A DNA stretch of 64,000 bases from an uncultured Parabacteroides sp. (GCA_949289155.1 CASEMX010000002.1:1-64000), one strand, 5' to 3'; positions 6,883 through 15,820 are shown, counted from the stretch's first letter. Notes: generated by a model from the sequence alone, not told the origin. Numbers and translations: made by a program.

Positions 6883-9252
6883 TCATTCGGTCTTAATGAC
6901 CCTTGCCGGATTCTGGTTGGCTGCCCTCCAGATTTGCCCGAAGGCGGAAAGCAGGGCGGTAATAATGACGATGAGTGAGATAGAGAGGTATAATTCCCAC
7001 GAGATGCGGACGTGGTACGCATAGCTTTGCAGCCAGTCGCTCATGATGGCATGTCCCAACGGAAAGGCAAAGGCGGCGGCGATGGCGATTTCGATGATGT
7101 ATTTGCGGAAGAAGATATAAACGATATCCTTCTCGGTGGCGCCCATCACTTTCCGGATGGCAATCTCCTTGCGCCGCTTCTGGGTGGAGACGGCGGCGAT
7201 GGCGTAGATGCCCAACAGGGTGATGAACAGGCAAACGAGGGCCAATATCGAAAAGAGCCGCAGCCCGACCTTCTCGGAATAGTTCAACTGGTCGTATAAC
7301 GCGGTCAGGGAGACCGGCGAAACGCCTGAGAGCGTGGGCGATATCCGGGGCAGCAGGTCATGGAGCTGCTCGATGACCGCCAGCGTCTGTCCCTCCGCTG
7401 TGTGGAGGTAGATGCTGTTCTCAGTGAACCCGGGTTTTATGAAAATGGTCGGCAGAATCGGGTTGCGGAGCGAAAGGGTATGGAAATCGCGCACGACGCC
7501 GATGACGCGGTAGCTCTTTTTCTCATTCAATGTCAGTTGGACGGTCGAGCCGACCGGATGTTGGAGCCCCATGACGCGGGCTGCCTCTTCGTTGAGGACG
7601 ATATGGTCTTGGTCGTACTCGTCGAACCATTTCCCCTCAGCCATTTTGACATCGAATACCTCCGGGAAATGTTCGTCGGTCGTGATGACATTGAACGAGG
7701 GCTTCTCATTGACGTTTTTGCCTTCCCATTCGACATTCGTCTGCATCTTGAAGGGATTCACGTTGTGCTGGGGCGTAAAGCCGGTATCGGTGATTTTTGT
7801 CACTTGCGGAATGGAGCGCAGCTGTTCCATCAGCGATTCCCGCAGGTTCTCGTCCATGAACGGCGGGACTTGGGACAGGTAAACGATATTGTCGGTTGAG
7901 AATCCCAAGTCCTTTTTCTGCAGGAAATGCATCTGGTTCATGATGACGATGGTCGCCATCAGGAAGATAATGCTTGCGGCGAGCTGGAAAACAATCGCGA
8001 TATGCTGGAGGCTCGGATGGCGGACCACCTTTTTCAGGGCGACCAACGGCGCCGAAGCCGCGCGGCTAATCCGATAGGAGATGACCATGCCGCACAGCAG
8101 GATGATTCCCACCAAAAGGAGCCCGCATTTCAGGAATATCCCAAGCATCGCCGTGCGGCTCATCTCGATATCCAACAGGTCGGAGAAGAAATAGCCAGCG
8201 GAGAGCGTGACGTACAGCGCCAAGAGGAGGCCCAAAACACTGATGCATATCAGCTCGCAGGACATCTGCTGAATCAGCTGTATCCGGGACGCTCCATGCA
8301 CGATGCGCAGGTGGAACTCCTTCATCCGCTGGTAAAACAGGCCGAAGTTGAGGTTCATGAAATTGAACAGCGCGCTGAAGAGCAATAATACGCCGGCGAT
8401 GATGAAGATATGGATAAAATTCAGCGTAAACGGGACGTCCGGGTTCAGATTATGGCGCACTTGGGCAATCGGCATCATCTGGATGGAGATATCCTCGTTT
8501 TGGTAGAACTGCGCCGGATAGTTGTGCAGCTGCTGTTCGATGTCTCCAGTATCGGCTCCGGGCGGAATCTTCGTGTAGGCCTGCAACGCAGCGAGCGACC
8601 AAATGGCATTGCTCTTTTCGCTGACATATTCTTTCTGCATCTTGACCTGTTCGTGCGACAACAGGGCATCGAAGGATAAGTTCGTATTTGCCGGGGGATT
8701 TTGCACGACCGCGGTAATCAAATAAGGCGAGTCGTAGCTCAAGCTCGTGCTCTTTATCTGCTTCCCAAGGGCATTCTCGGCAGAGCCGAACAGGGATTGG
8801 GCGACGCTCTCCGTAATGACGATGTTATTCATCACCTCTAAGGGGTTGTGCGAAGCGGCGCAGATGACTTTTTGCGGGAAAACATGCAGAAACGTGCTGT
8901 CGGTAAAGATAGTGCGCAGCTTTATATAGGGAACGTCGTCTGTTTGGCAGTCATTATTCTCGATAAAGAAGGCGGTCGTGTTCGAGAGGAGCGGATACCG
9001 TTCCTGTAATTTCCGGACCAGCATTCCGGATACCAAATCGTTGTTCTTGCTCTCTTGCCTGTTGTAGGTATAGATGCGGTAAATCTCTTTGGAGTCGGGG
9101 TAAAAGCTGTCGTAGGAGGTCTCGTAATGCAGCCAATAGAGCGCGGGAATAAAGCAGGTCAACGAGAATACCAATCCCAAGATGCTGATGAACGACCGTG
9201 TCTTGTGTTTCTTCAAATTGCGCCAGAAACTTTGTAAGTAAGCTTGAATCAT
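6883..9252 (-). CDS. FtsX/MacB-type ABC transporter permease
   Basis: A 789-residue inner membrane protein with two copies of the MacB periplasmic core plus FtsX unit. An N-terminal membrane segment (about 20-42) is followed by a periplasmic domain, three membrane segments near 285-400, another segment, a second periplasmic domain and three C-terminal segments ending in the usual RxxxxNPARVIKTE tail. Such double permeases of Bacteroidetes pair with a LolD/MacB-like ATPase encoded elsewhere, since none is adjacent here. They are thought to move lipoproteins, peptides or antibiotics. ATG 9252 (MIQAYLQSFWRN) is chosen over the ORF start at 9408, because the -7 element at 9311-9318 lies inside that upstream extension. 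The promoter has a tetranucleotide repeat. Array A lies just downstream. Confidence 0.9.
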   Translation of the reverse strand: MIQAYLQSFWRNLKKHKTRSFISILGLVFSLTCFIPALYWLHYETSYDSFYPDSKEIYRIYTYNRQESKNNDLVSGMLVRKLQERYPLLSNTTAFFIENNDCQTDDVPYIKLRTIFTDSTFLHVFPQKVICAASHNPLEVMNNIVITESVAQSLFGSAENALGKQIKSTSLSYDSPYLITAVVQNPPANTNLSFDALLSHEQVKMQKEYVSEKSNAIWSLAALQAYTKIPPGADTGDIEQQLHNYPAQFYQNEDISIQMMPIAQVRHNLNPDVPFTLNFIHIFIIAGVLLLFSALFNFMNLNFGLFYQRMKEFHLRIVHGASRIQLIQQMSCELICISVLGLLLALYVTLSAGYFFSDLLDIEMSRTAMLGIFLKCGLLLVGIILLCGMVISYRISRAASAPLVALKKVVRHPSLQHIAIVFQLAASIIFLMATIVIMNQMHFLQKKDLGFSTDNIVYLSQVPPFMDENLRESLMEQLRSIPQVTKITDTGFTPQHNVNPFKMQTNVEWEGKNVNEKPSFNVITTDEHFPEVFDVKMAEGKWFDEYDQDHIVLNEEAARVMGLQHPVGSTVQLTLNEKKSYRVIGVVRDFHTLSLRNPILPTIFIKPGFTENSIYLHTAEGQTLAVIEQLHDLLPRISPTLSGVSPVSLTALYDQLNYSEKVGLRLFSILALVCLFITLLGIYAIAAVSTQKRRKEIAIRKVMGATEKDIVYIFFRKYIIEIAIAAAFAFPLGHAIMSDWLQSYAYHVRISWELYLSISLIVIITALLSAFGQIWRAANQNPARVIKTE

Positions 9253-9310
9253 AATCACAGTATTATTTATTGTAAATAGGTTATTCGATTTGTGTAATTC
9301 ATTCGTTGGG

Positions 9311-9343
9311 CAAAGATAACGCTTTCTTTCTTTCTTTCTTTCT
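9311..9343 (-). promoter_or_regulatory. Permease promoter with TTTC/GAAA microsatellite in the spacer
   Basis: The minus strand has TATCTTTG at 9318-9311, a perfect TAnnTTTG element. It is immediately preceded by five and a half GAAA units (plus-strand CTTT, 9322-9343), which occupy the place where the spacer and -33 box should be. Copy number change would shift -33 to -7 spacing by 4 bp per unit. Confidence 0.55.
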
Positions 9344-9517
9344 ATAGATACTTTTTTGTAAAAGTCCGTTGTTGCTTCCGAATTGTCCGATGAAATAAAA
9401 TTTGGCAACGTTTTTGCAACATTATCTGTGGGTCGGGAGGGCAGTCGGCGGGTCCGGTTGTCGTTCCGCTCCGTAGTTTAATTTGATAAAGTGTTGATAA
9501 TAAAAAACAAATAAGAT

Positions 9518-10105
9518 ATGAGCGAGAAGAAGTTTAAAGGACAGCCTCATGTGAAGGATGAAAAACAGGAGGCAATGGCAAACGAAGAAACGACAAATTT
9601 GCAGGAACTGGAAGAAAATACGGCAGAAAATCCTGCCGAAGATGTCAATCTGTCCGATGAGATGGCAGCGTTGCAGAAGAAGTATGAGGAGCTGAACGAC
9701 GCGCACTTGCGTTTGCGGGCGGAGTTCGATAATTACCGGAAACGGACGCTGCGCGAGAAGAGCGAACTGATTAAAAACGGAGGCGAGAGCGCGCTGACGC
9801 ATTTGCTTCCGGTGGTCGATGATTTCGAGCGGGCGTTGCAGAATATCCAGAAGGTTGAGGATATGGCGGCGTTGTCCGAAGGGGTGACGCTGATTTATAA
9901 TAAGTTTGTGGCTTATTTGAAGAGCCAGGGAGTAAGTGCCATCGATGTTATCGGCAAACCGTTCGATATCGAGCAGAGCGAGGCAATTGCTACGATTCCG
10001 GCTCCGCAACCGGAGCAGAAGGGCATGGTGCTGGATTGCGTGCAGACGGGATATATGCTGAATGATAAGGTGATTCGTCATGCCAAAGTAGTGGTTGGAG
10101 AATAA
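9518..10105 (+). CDS. grpE: GrpE nucleotide exchange factor
   Basis: A 195-residue cytoplasmic protein. Residues 1-45 are charged and poorly conserved. The long coiled-coil starts near 48 (DEMAALQKKYEEL), and the family signature RLRAEFDNYRKRT is at about 66-78. The C-terminal beta domain includes PFDIEQSEAI and ends with VIRHAKVVVGE. GrpE releases ADP from DnaK. It is 21 bases upstream of dnaJ and co-transcribed with it. dnaK is not in the window, which is normal for this phylum. Only a weak promoter match (TTAATTTG near 9479-9486) was seen upstream and no HrcA CIRCE element. Confidence 0.97.
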   Translation: MSEKKFKGQPHVKDEKQEAMANEETTNLQELEENTAENPAEDVNLSDEMAALQKKYEELNDAHLRLRAEFDNYRKRTLREKSELIKNGGESALTHLLPVVDDFERALQNIQKVEDMAALSEGVTLIYNKFVAYLKSQGVSAIDVIGKPFDIEQSEAIATIPAPQPEQKGMVLDCVQTGYMLNDKVIRHAKVVVGE

Positions 10106-10126
10106 TTAAACAGGGAAGGACTCAAG

Positions 10127-11275
10127 ATGGCGAAGAGAGATTATTACGAGGTATTAGGCGTTGAGAAGACTGCATCGGCAGAAGAGATTAAGAAGGCTTA
10201 CCGAAAGAAAGCTATCCAGTATCATCCGGACAAGAATCCGGGCGACAAGGAGGCGGAAGAGAAGTTTAAAGAGGCAGCGGAGGCGTATGACGTGTTAAGC
10301 GACCCGCAGAAGCGTCAGCGGTACGACCAGTTTGGTCACGCCGGTGTAGGTGGTGCTGCCAGCGGAGGCGGATTCGGTGGAATGTCAATGGATGATATCT
10401 TCTCGCAATTCGGAGATATTTTCGGAGGGCATTTCGGATTTGGTGGATTCGGCGGCTTTGGCGGAGGCTCGCGGGGGCGTCGGGTGAATCGGGGTTCGGA
10501 CCTTCGGGTAAAGGTGAAGCTTACATTGAAGGATATCGCCAGCGGTGTTGAGAAGAAAATCAAAGTCAAGAAATATGTCGCTTGTTCGCATTGCCACGGG
10601 ACCGGAGCCGACGGCGATAGCGGTACGAAGACGTGCGATACCTGTAAGGGAAGCGGCGTCGTAACGCGCGTTGCCAATACGATATTGGGGCAGATGCAGA
10701 CGCAGACGACCTGTCCGACCTGCGGTGGCGAGGGAAAAGTCATCGTGAAGAAGTGTCCGCATTGCGGCGGCGAGGGAATTGTGCGCGACGAAGAGGTGAT
10801 TACCATCAATATCCCCGCCGGTGTGGCTGAAGGAATGCAGCTGTCGATGAACGGAAAGGGAAATGCGGCACGGCACGGCGGCATCAATGGTGATTTGCTG
10901 ATTCTGATTGAAGAGGAACCGCATCCTGAATTGTTGCGCGACGACAACGATTTGATTTATAATCTGCTGTTGAGTTTCCCACAGGCGGCATTGGGCGGAA
11001 CGGTCGAAGTGCCGACGGTCGATGGCAAGGCGAAAGTGAAAATCGACCCGGGTACGCAGCCGGGCAAAGTGCTCCGCTTGCGGAATAAAGGACTTCCTTC
11101 GGTGAATGGCTACGGAACGGGCGATTTGCTGGTGAATGTCAGCATTTATGTTCCGGAAACGCTCTCTTCGTCGGAAAAGGATATGCTGAAAGAGTTGGAA
11201 AACTCGGCGAATTTCCAGCCGAACAAAACGATGAAAGAAAAATTCTTCGATAAGTTCCGGAGATTATTTAACTGA
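10127..11275 (+). CDS. dnaJ: Chaperone DnaJ
   Basis: A full-length type I J-protein of 382 residues. The J domain (1-70) has the HPD motif in YHPDKNPG. A Gly/Phe-rich region follows at about 75-125. The zinc-binding domain has four CxxCxGxG repeats ([32 protein letters not shown]), followed by the C-terminal substrate-binding and dimerisation domains. It delivers unfolded clients to DnaK and stimulates ATP hydrolysis, in a bicistronic unit with grpE. A long hairpin terminator follows the stop codon at 11298-11375. Confidence 0.98.
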   Translation: MAKRDYYEVLGVEKTASAEEIKKAYRKKAIQYHPDKNPGDKEAEEKFKEAAEAYDVLSDPQKRQRYDQFGHAGVGGAASGGGFGGMSMDDIFSQFGDIFGGHFGFGGFGGFGGGSRGRRVNRGSDLRVKVKLTLKDIASGVEKKIKVKKYVACSHCHGTGADGDSGTKTCDTCKGSGVVTRVANTILGQMQTQTTCPTCGGEGKVIVKKCPHCGGEGIVRDEEVITINIPAGVAEGMQLSMNGKGNAARHGGINGDLLILIEEEPHPELLRDDNDLIYNLLLSFPQAALGGTVEVPTVDGKAKVKIDPGTQPGKVLRLRNKGLPSVNGYGTGDLLVNVSIYVPETLSSSEKDMLKELENSANFQPNKTMKEKFFDKFRRLFN

Positions 11276-11297
11276 GAATAGCCTGAAGCGTTAGAAG

Positions 11298-11375
11298 ACG
11301 AGGCACAAAGCGCGGAGCGTTTACTGATTATTGGTTAATCATAAATGGCTTCGCGTTTTGTGTCTCGTTGTTTTT
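11298..11375 (+). terminator. grpE-dnaJ terminator
   Basis: A long stem pairs ACGAGGCACAAAGCGCG (11298-11314) with CGCGTTTTGTGTCTCGT (11352-11368), with two G-T pairs. A smaller stem-loop (TGATTA/TAATCA) sits inside the loop, and T residues follow. Confidence 0.7.
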
Positions 11376-11595
11376 ATAGACCAAGGTACTCTTTCCGCCG
11401 GGCTCTTCGCGACTTTCTTTGCCTCTTTTGCAGTAAAAAATTCTCTCCATAGCCATTTTTGAAGTCGTCGGAAAAGGCAAAACGCCGTGCATCGCTGCGA
11501 GAAGGTAGCGCGGTTAGCGCAACCATTTTACAGCGCTGCATGGGGATTTCGCTGCCGATTTTAATCTTTTTTAATGTGTATTCAGCCGATAGCAT
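11374..11595 (-). CDS. Possible small basic protein downstream of the YeiH gene
   Basis: A 73-codon ORF starts 6 bases after the YeiH stop codon on the same strand and ends with a strongly basic tail (QKRQRKSRRARRKEYLGL). I recognise no family, and there is no signal peptide or membrane segment. The spacing suits translation from the YeiH mRNA, but the ORF is short and its far end overlaps the dnaJ terminator region, so it may be chance. Confidence 0.3.
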   Translation of the reverse strand: MLSAEYTLKKIKIGSEIPMQRCKMVALTALPSRSDARRFAFSDDFKNGYGENFLLQKRQRKSRRARRKEYLGL

Positions 11596-11601
11596 TTCGT
11601 G

Positions 11602-12657
11602 TCATGCTGCGGAAGAGAGTAGGGGAGCCAGATATTTCGCCAACAAGTAACCGCCGCCTAAGAGCCAAAGATAGAGAAGGGCGGCAAGGAGAAAAGGCTT
11701 TGCGCCGGCGCGTTTGAACTTCTCTATGCTGGTCTCCGCGCCTAAGGCGGTCATCGCCATCGTCAGCAGGAACGTGTCGAAGTTGTTGATGCCACTGACG
11801 ACGGGCGCAGGGAGCAGGTTCAATGAGTTGAACCCGATGACGGCTAAAAATCCGAATGCAAACCAAGGAATCGTAATCTTGCCGCGACGGATGGCAGTAT
11901 CGCTCCCTTTGTTTGCAGCGCGGACGGCAGCACGAGCCAGTGCGAAACTCATCACCACCAACACTGGCGCCAGCATCATGACGCGAATCATCTTGACAAT
12001 AATGGCGGCATCCGATATTTCTTTTCCCATTGCGTTGCCGGCTCCTACGACGTGTGCTACTTCGTGAAGCGTCGAACCGGTGTAAATCCCCATCTCTTCG
12101 GGCGTAAGAGGAATTATCCCGGCACGGAACAGCGCCGGATAGAGGAACATCGACAAGGTCCCGAATATAACGACAGTCGATACAGCAACGGCGGTCTTGT
12201 GCGGCTCGCTTTTTACGACCGGCTCTGCGCCGAGCACGGCCGCCGCTCCGCAAATGGCGCTGCCTGTTGCAGTCAGCAGTGCCAAATCCTTGTCCATTTT
12301 CAGCCATTTGCCGAACAGGATGCCCAGCAGAATGGTTGCTGTGACGATGATGACGTCGATAAATATGGCAGGGAGTCCGATAGCAACGACACTTTGGAAC
12401 GTCAGTTTGAACCCGTAAAGTACGATTCCGGTGCGCAATACCTGTTTGGTGCAGAATTGGATGCCCGGAACCCACGTCTCCGGCAAGTGGTTACGCAGGC
12501 TATTGGCGTAGAGCATTCCTAAGATGATGCCGACAATCAGCGGACTGAACGAAAGGTTTTTTACGAAGTCGAATTCCGCGATGTAGAAGGCGGAACACGA
12601 AAAGAGGGCTATCAATAAAATGCCATGCAGGATGCTTCCCCGTTTTTCACTAAACAT
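11602..12657 (-). CDS. YeiH/UPF0324 family putative sulfate exporter
   Basis: A 351-residue inner membrane protein with about ten hydrophobic segments. The Cons_hypoth698 (YeiH) family shows in motifs such as LSPLIVGIILGMLYAN near the N-terminus, ATGSAICGAAAVLG at about 130-143 and GSTLHEVAHVVGAG near 200-213. Members are putative sulfate or sulfite exporters; direct transport data are scarce. The LysR-type gene just upstream on the same strand matches the common yeiE-yeiH arrangement, so it is the likely regulator. The gap between them has a TATCTTTG promoter element and an ATAA-N7-TTAT dyad that could be the operator. Confidence 0.9.
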   Translation of the reverse strand: MFSEKRGSILHGILLIALFSCSAFYIAEFDFVKNLSFSPLIVGIILGMLYANSLRNHLPETWVPGIQFCTKQVLRTGIVLYGFKLTFQSVVAIGLPAIFIDVIIVTATILLGILFGKWLKMDKDLALLTATGSAICGAAAVLGAEPVVKSEPHKTAVAVSTVVIFGTLSMFLYPALFRAGIIPLTPEEMGIYTGSTLHEVAHVVGAGNAMGKEISDAAIIVKMIRVMMLAPVLVVMSFALARAAVRAANKGSDTAIRRGKITIPWFAFGFLAVIGFNSLNLLPAPVVSGINNFDTFLLTMAMTALGAETSIEKFKRAGAKPFLLAALLYLWLLGGGYLLAKYLAPLLSSAA

Positions 12658-12703
12658 ATCTTTTGTCTTTTAGAATGAATATTTTCCAAATTGAATTCGG
12701 CTG

Positions 12704-12711
12704 CAAAGATA
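12704..12711 (-). promoter_or_regulatory. Putative -7 element of the YeiH gene
   Basis: The minus strand reads TATCTTTG, a perfect TAnnTTTG match, 47 bases before the ATG at 12657. Confidence 0.55.
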
Positions 12712-12754
12712 GGTGTTGTACTCCGAGAAACCGAAAAGCAAATAATTATGCCCT

Positions 12755-12769
12755 ATAACGAGAGGTTAT
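12755..12769. promoter_or_regulatory. Candidate LysR operator (ATAAC-N5-GTTAT)
   Basis: ATAACGAGAGGTTAT is a perfect 5+5 dyad, equivalent to the ATAA-N7-TTAT form of LysR-type boxes. It overlaps the last codons of the LysR gene and lies about 45-60 bases upstream of the YeiH -7 element, the usual place for the recognition site of a LysR activator. Confidence 0.5.
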
Positions 12770-13659
12770 CGTCCTGTTTTCCGCTGAAGGAGGAAGCGGA
12801 TGAAGTTTTCGTCCTGCCCGGAGCTTCGTCCCAATGGGCGGGCAAACTTGAAAAGGCGCTCCATCTTCAATCCTTTTACATCGATGACTTTGAATTGGTT
12901 GTTCATTAATTCTTTTACGACCGAACGAATCGATACGACGCCTAGTGTGTCGGAGTTCTCCAAAAACAGCTTGATGCTTTCCGTGCTACCCAATTGGATG
13001 AGGATGTTCAAATGCGCCAGCTTTATTTTGTGTTCTGCCAATGCAGCCTCTAAGACCTGCAGTGTTCCGGAACCATTTTCGCGGAGAACGAACGGTAGCG
13101 TGCAGAACTGTTCCAGCGTCAATTCGTCATATCGGGCAAACGATGATGTCGTATGAGTAATAATCACCAGCTCGTCGCGCATGAAAGTCTCATAGTGGAG
13201 CGTATTCAATGCGGCGCATCCCTCCACCAGTCCCAAATCGATTTTCCCGTCGGTCAGTGCCTTTTCGATTTCATGGCTATTGCCGCTGATAAGCGACAAA
13301 TGAATTTCGGGAAATGTTTGGATGAATTGCGCCAAAAGCGGAGGAAGTACATATTGGGCAATCGTGGTGCTGGCGCCTAACCGCAATTCTCCGGAGAAAT
13401 GGTCGGTCAGCAGGTTCATTTCAAAGTCCAATTGGCGATAAGCCGCCAGCAAAGATTGCGCATGCGAAAGCAAAAGTTTCCCAGCACGGGTCAGTCCGAT
13501 TTTATTGCCGTTCCGTTCGAATAAAGGCGTTTTGTATTGCTGTTCCAGCTCGCGGATATGTTTGCTGATGGCAGGTTGGCTGATAAACAGTTCGCGCGAT
13601 GCCTGCGTAAAACTGAGGTTTGTCGCCACGCTATAAAAGACCTTTAAACGAAAATCCAT
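12766..13659 (-). CDS. LysR-family transcriptional regulator (YeiE/CysB-like position)
   Basis: A 297-residue DNA-binding protein. The winged helix-turn-helix (1-60) includes SFTQASRELFISQPAISKHI and the wing LFERNGNKIGLT. The LysR_substrate effector domain covers about 88-290. The family acts as tetramers that respond to a small ligand. Its position upstream of a YeiH exporter gene on the same strand indicates that it controls that gene, possibly in response to a sulfur or anion signal (inference from the E. coli yeiE-yeiH pair). Its ATG is only 9 bases after the rmlB stop codon, so it could be partly transcribed from the rmlC promoter. Confidence 0.93.
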   Translation of the reverse strand: MDFRLKVFYSVATNLSFTQASRELFISQPAISKHIRELEQQYKTPLFERNGNKIGLTRAGKLLLSHAQSLLAAYRQLDFEMNLLTDHFSGELRLGASTTIAQYVLPPLLAQFIQTFPEIHLSLISGNSHEIEKALTDGKIDLGLVEGCAALNTLHYETFMRDELVIITHTTSSFARYDELTLEQFCTLPFVLRENGSGTLQVLEAALAEHKIKLAHLNILIQLGSTESIKLFLENSDTLGVVSIRSVVKELMNNQFKVIDVKGLKMERLFKFARPLGRSSGQDENFIRFLLQRKTGR

Positions 13660-13668
13660 CTGCTCTGC

Positions 13669-14817
13669 TTATTTGATTTCTCTTCCGGTGTACATTTGCT
13701 CGTAATAATGGATATAGTTCCCGTCGATGATGGATTCGACCCACGACTGGTGCTCCAAATACCAGCGGATGGTCTTGACGATGCCGCTTTCGAAGGGAGT
13801 CTCCGGTGACCATCCCAATTCCTGTTGGATTTTAGACGGGTCAATGGCATACCGTTGGTCATGCCCCAAGCGGTCTTTTACGAAAGTAATCAAATCGTCG
13901 TTAATCCAGTCGATGGAGATTTCCCCATCCGGACCGATTATCCTTTTCTTCAAGACATTCCGATAAATCGGTTGGTCGGTCATCAATTGGCGAATTGTCC
14001 GAATGGTCAGCTTAACGATTTCCAAATTGGTTTTCTCGTTATGCCCTCCGACATTATAGACTTCTCCAGCGCGTCCTTTATGGAGAACCAAATCAATCGC
14101 CTTGCAATGGTCTTCCACATAAAGCCAATCACGCACATTCGAACCGTCGCCGTAAACCGGCAACTTCTTCCCTTCTAAAATATTCTTGATGATTAGGGGA
14201 ATCAGCTTCTCCGGAAAATGATACGGACCATAATTATTGGAACAGCGCGTGATACTTATCGGCATTTTGTACGTATCCGCGTAGGCTTTTACGAATAAGT
14301 CCGCACTGGTTTTGGAAGCACTGTAAGGACTGTGGGGGCATAACGGCGTGGATTCGGTGAAATAGCCGGTTGCACCGAGGCTTCCATATACCTCATCGGT
14401 CGATACTTGGTGGAAACGGACGCCGTCTCGCCAGATGGGATAACCGGTCGCATCTTTGCCCGATGTCCATGCTTGCTTGGCTGCATCCAGCAGATTTTGG
14501 GTTCCTAAGATATTGGTTTGTAAAAAGAGCTGCGGATTTTCGATACTTCTATCAACATGGCTTTCGGCGGCAAAATTAACTATATAATCGAACTGGTATT
14601 GCTTGAAAAGTTGGTCTGCTAATGCGCGATCGCAAATGTCTCCCTTCACGAAAAAGCAACGTTCATTATCAATATCATCCGCAATCGTCTCTAAATTCCC
14701 GGCATACGTCAGCAGGTCTAATATCACAATCCGAATATCTTCATACTTCGCGAGCATATATTTAATGAAGTTCGCGCCGATAAAACCGGCAGCACCTGTT
14801 ACTAAATAGCTTTTCAT
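13669..14817 (-). CDS. rmlB: dTDP-glucose 4,6-dehydratase
   Basis: A 382-residue extended short-chain dehydrogenase that makes dTDP-4-keto-6-deoxyglucose, the second step of dTDP-rhamnose synthesis. The NAD-binding TGAAGFIGAN is at 7-16. STDEVYG supplies the catalytic Thr-Asp-Glu, and YSASK supplies Tyr and Lys. RDWLYVEDH and YNVGG are typical of the family. rmlC ends 15 bases before its ATG, so the two are co-transcribed. rmlA and rmlD are not in the window and must be elsewhere. The product could feed O-antigen or exopolysaccharide; the rhamnosidase gene at 48 kb is not linked to it. Confidence 0.97.
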   Translation of the reverse strand: MKSYLVTGAAGFIGANFIKYMLAKYEDIRIVILDLLTYAGNLETIADDIDNERCFFVKGDICDRALADQLFKQYQFDYIVNFAAESHVDRSIENPQLFLQTNILGTQNLLDAAKQAWTSGKDATGYPIWRDGVRFHQVSTDEVYGSLGATGYFTESTPLCPHSPYSASKTSADLFVKAYADTYKMPISITRCSNNYGPYHFPEKLIPLIIKNILEGKKLPVYGDGSNVRDWLYVEDHCKAIDLVLHKGRAGEVYNVGGHNEKTNLEIVKLTIRTIRQLMTDQPIYRNVLKKRIIGPDGEISIDWINDDLITFVKDRLGHDQRYAIDPSKIQQELGWSPETPFESGIVKTIRWYLEHQSWVESIIDGNYIHYYEQMYTGREIK

Positions 14818-14832
14818 ATCCGTGTTGTCTCG

Positions 14833-15393
14833 TTATTCTAAAATAAAATTCATTTCCGCCTCTTTCAGGAAGGGTGCATTCCGGTCTTTGTCCGAGAGAT
14901 TCAGCAGTTCGTCGGTGGCGATTTGCCATTCGACAGCCAGTTCCGGGTCGTCGTACCGTATGCTTCGTTCGGCAGAGGGCATATAAAGATTATCTACCTT
15001 GTAGGTAAAAACCGCCTCGTCGCTTAATACATGGAAACCGTGGGCGAATCCTCTCGGAATAAAAAGTTGTCGTTTATTAGTTTCCGATAATTCTACGGCA
15101 ACATGCTTCCCGAAGGTCTGGGAACCCTTTCGCAAATCTACCGCAACGTCTAAAACGCGGCCTTTAATCACGCGAACCAATTTTGCCTGAGAATAGGGAG
15201 CCAATTGATAGTGCAATCCGCGCAAAACCCCCTTCGACGAACAGGATTCATTGTCTTGTACGAATCGGGTGGCTCCGATATGTCGGTCGAAATCCTCTTG
15301 TTTGAATGTTTCCATAAAGTATCCTCGTGCGTCGCCGAATACTTTAGGCTCAATAATCCAAACCCCCGGAATAACTGTTTTGATGTAATTCAT
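14833..15393 (-). CDS. rmlC: dTDP-4-dehydrorhamnose 3,5-epimerase
   Basis: A 186-residue cupin-fold epimerase for the third step of dTDP-rhamnose synthesis. The family motifs are all present: RGYFMETF near 24-31, VQDNESCSSKGVLRGLHYQ near 45-63 with the catalytic His in GLHYQ, and the proximal RGFAHGFHVLS. It is the first gene of the rmlCB unit. The minus strand has TTATTTTG at 15424-15417, one mismatch from TAnnTTTG, about 24 bases before the ATG. Confidence 0.97.
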   Translation of the reverse strand: MNYIKTVIPGVWIIEPKVFGDARGYFMETFKQEDFDRHIGATRFVQDNESCSSKGVLRGLHYQLAPYSQAKLVRVIKGRVLDVAVDLRKGSQTFGKHVAVELSETNKRQLFIPRGFAHGFHVLSDEAVFTYKVDNLYMPSAERSIRYDDPELAVEWQIATDELLNLSDKDRNAPFLKEAEMNFILE

Positions 15394-15536
15394 TATTTAT
15401 CTCATTAATTTCATTGCAAAATAACGTCTTTTTTTCTATTTCTGCTTATGGCTATATCTAAATTTTACGGAAAATGTGCTGGTAGCCGCTCCGATTGCCG
15501 GAAATCATGCTATCGCGCGAAAAATCCCCTTGAATG

Positions 15537-15568
15537 TTTGGCTGAATCAAAAATATTTCTTTCCTTTG
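15537..15568 (+). promoter_or_regulatory. tRNA-Cys promoter (TTTG-N20-TTCCTTTG)
   Basis: TTTG at 15537-15540, a 20-base spacer and TTCCTTTG at 15561-15568 form a Bacteroidetes-type promoter ending 19 bases before the first tRNA-Cys. Only the first A of TAnnTTTG is missing. Confidence 0.6.
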
Positions 15569-15587
15569 CACTCGCAAAAGCAAATCC

Positions 15588-15659
15588 GGTTCCTTGGATG
15601 AGTGGCTTAGTCAGCGGTCTGCAAAACCGTGTACGGCGGTTCGAATCCGCCAGGAACCT
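15588..15659 (+). tRNA. tRNA-Cys (GCA), copy 1
   Basis: A full cloverleaf can be drawn. The acceptor GGTTCCT pairs with AGGAACC. The anticodon stem GCGGT/ACCGT carries the loop CTGCAAA with anticodon GCA. The T arm includes GGTTCGAATCC, and the discriminator is T, as expected for Cys. CCA is not encoded in this copy. Confidence 0.96.
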
Positions 15660-15672
15660 CACCCGAATACTC

Positions 15673-15744
15673 GGTTCCTTGGATGAGTGGCTTAGTCAGC
15701 GGTCTGCAAAACCGTGTACGGCGGTTCGAATCCGCCAGGAACCT
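15673..15744 (+). tRNA. tRNA-Cys (GCA), copy 2
   Basis: This is identical to copy 1 over all 72 bases and starts 85 bases after it, separated by a 13-base spacer. Here the next three bases are CCA, so the mature end is encoded. Two hairpin terminators follow. Confidence 0.96.
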
Positions 15745-15763
15745 CCAATAAATAAGATGTCGG

Positions 15764-15804
15764 AAACTCTATTATTCTTCAAAGGATAGTAGAGTTTATT
15801 TTTT
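15764..15804 (+). terminator. tRNA-Cys terminator
   Basis: AAACTCTA (15764-15771) pairs with TAGAGTTT (15790-15797), with further pairs inside, and is followed by a T-rich tract to 15804. Confidence 0.8.
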
Positions 15805-15820
15805 ATATAGGAACAAGCAT

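Noticed and set aside
6273-7022. Long ORFs on both strands across array A
   Set aside because: They are a 42-bp repeat read as protein; 42 is divisible by 3, so any stop-free frame stays open. They overlap the ends of real genes in the wrong frames.
15448-15789. 113-codon ORF over the tRNA-Cys pair
   Set aside because: It is the tRNA genes read as protein.
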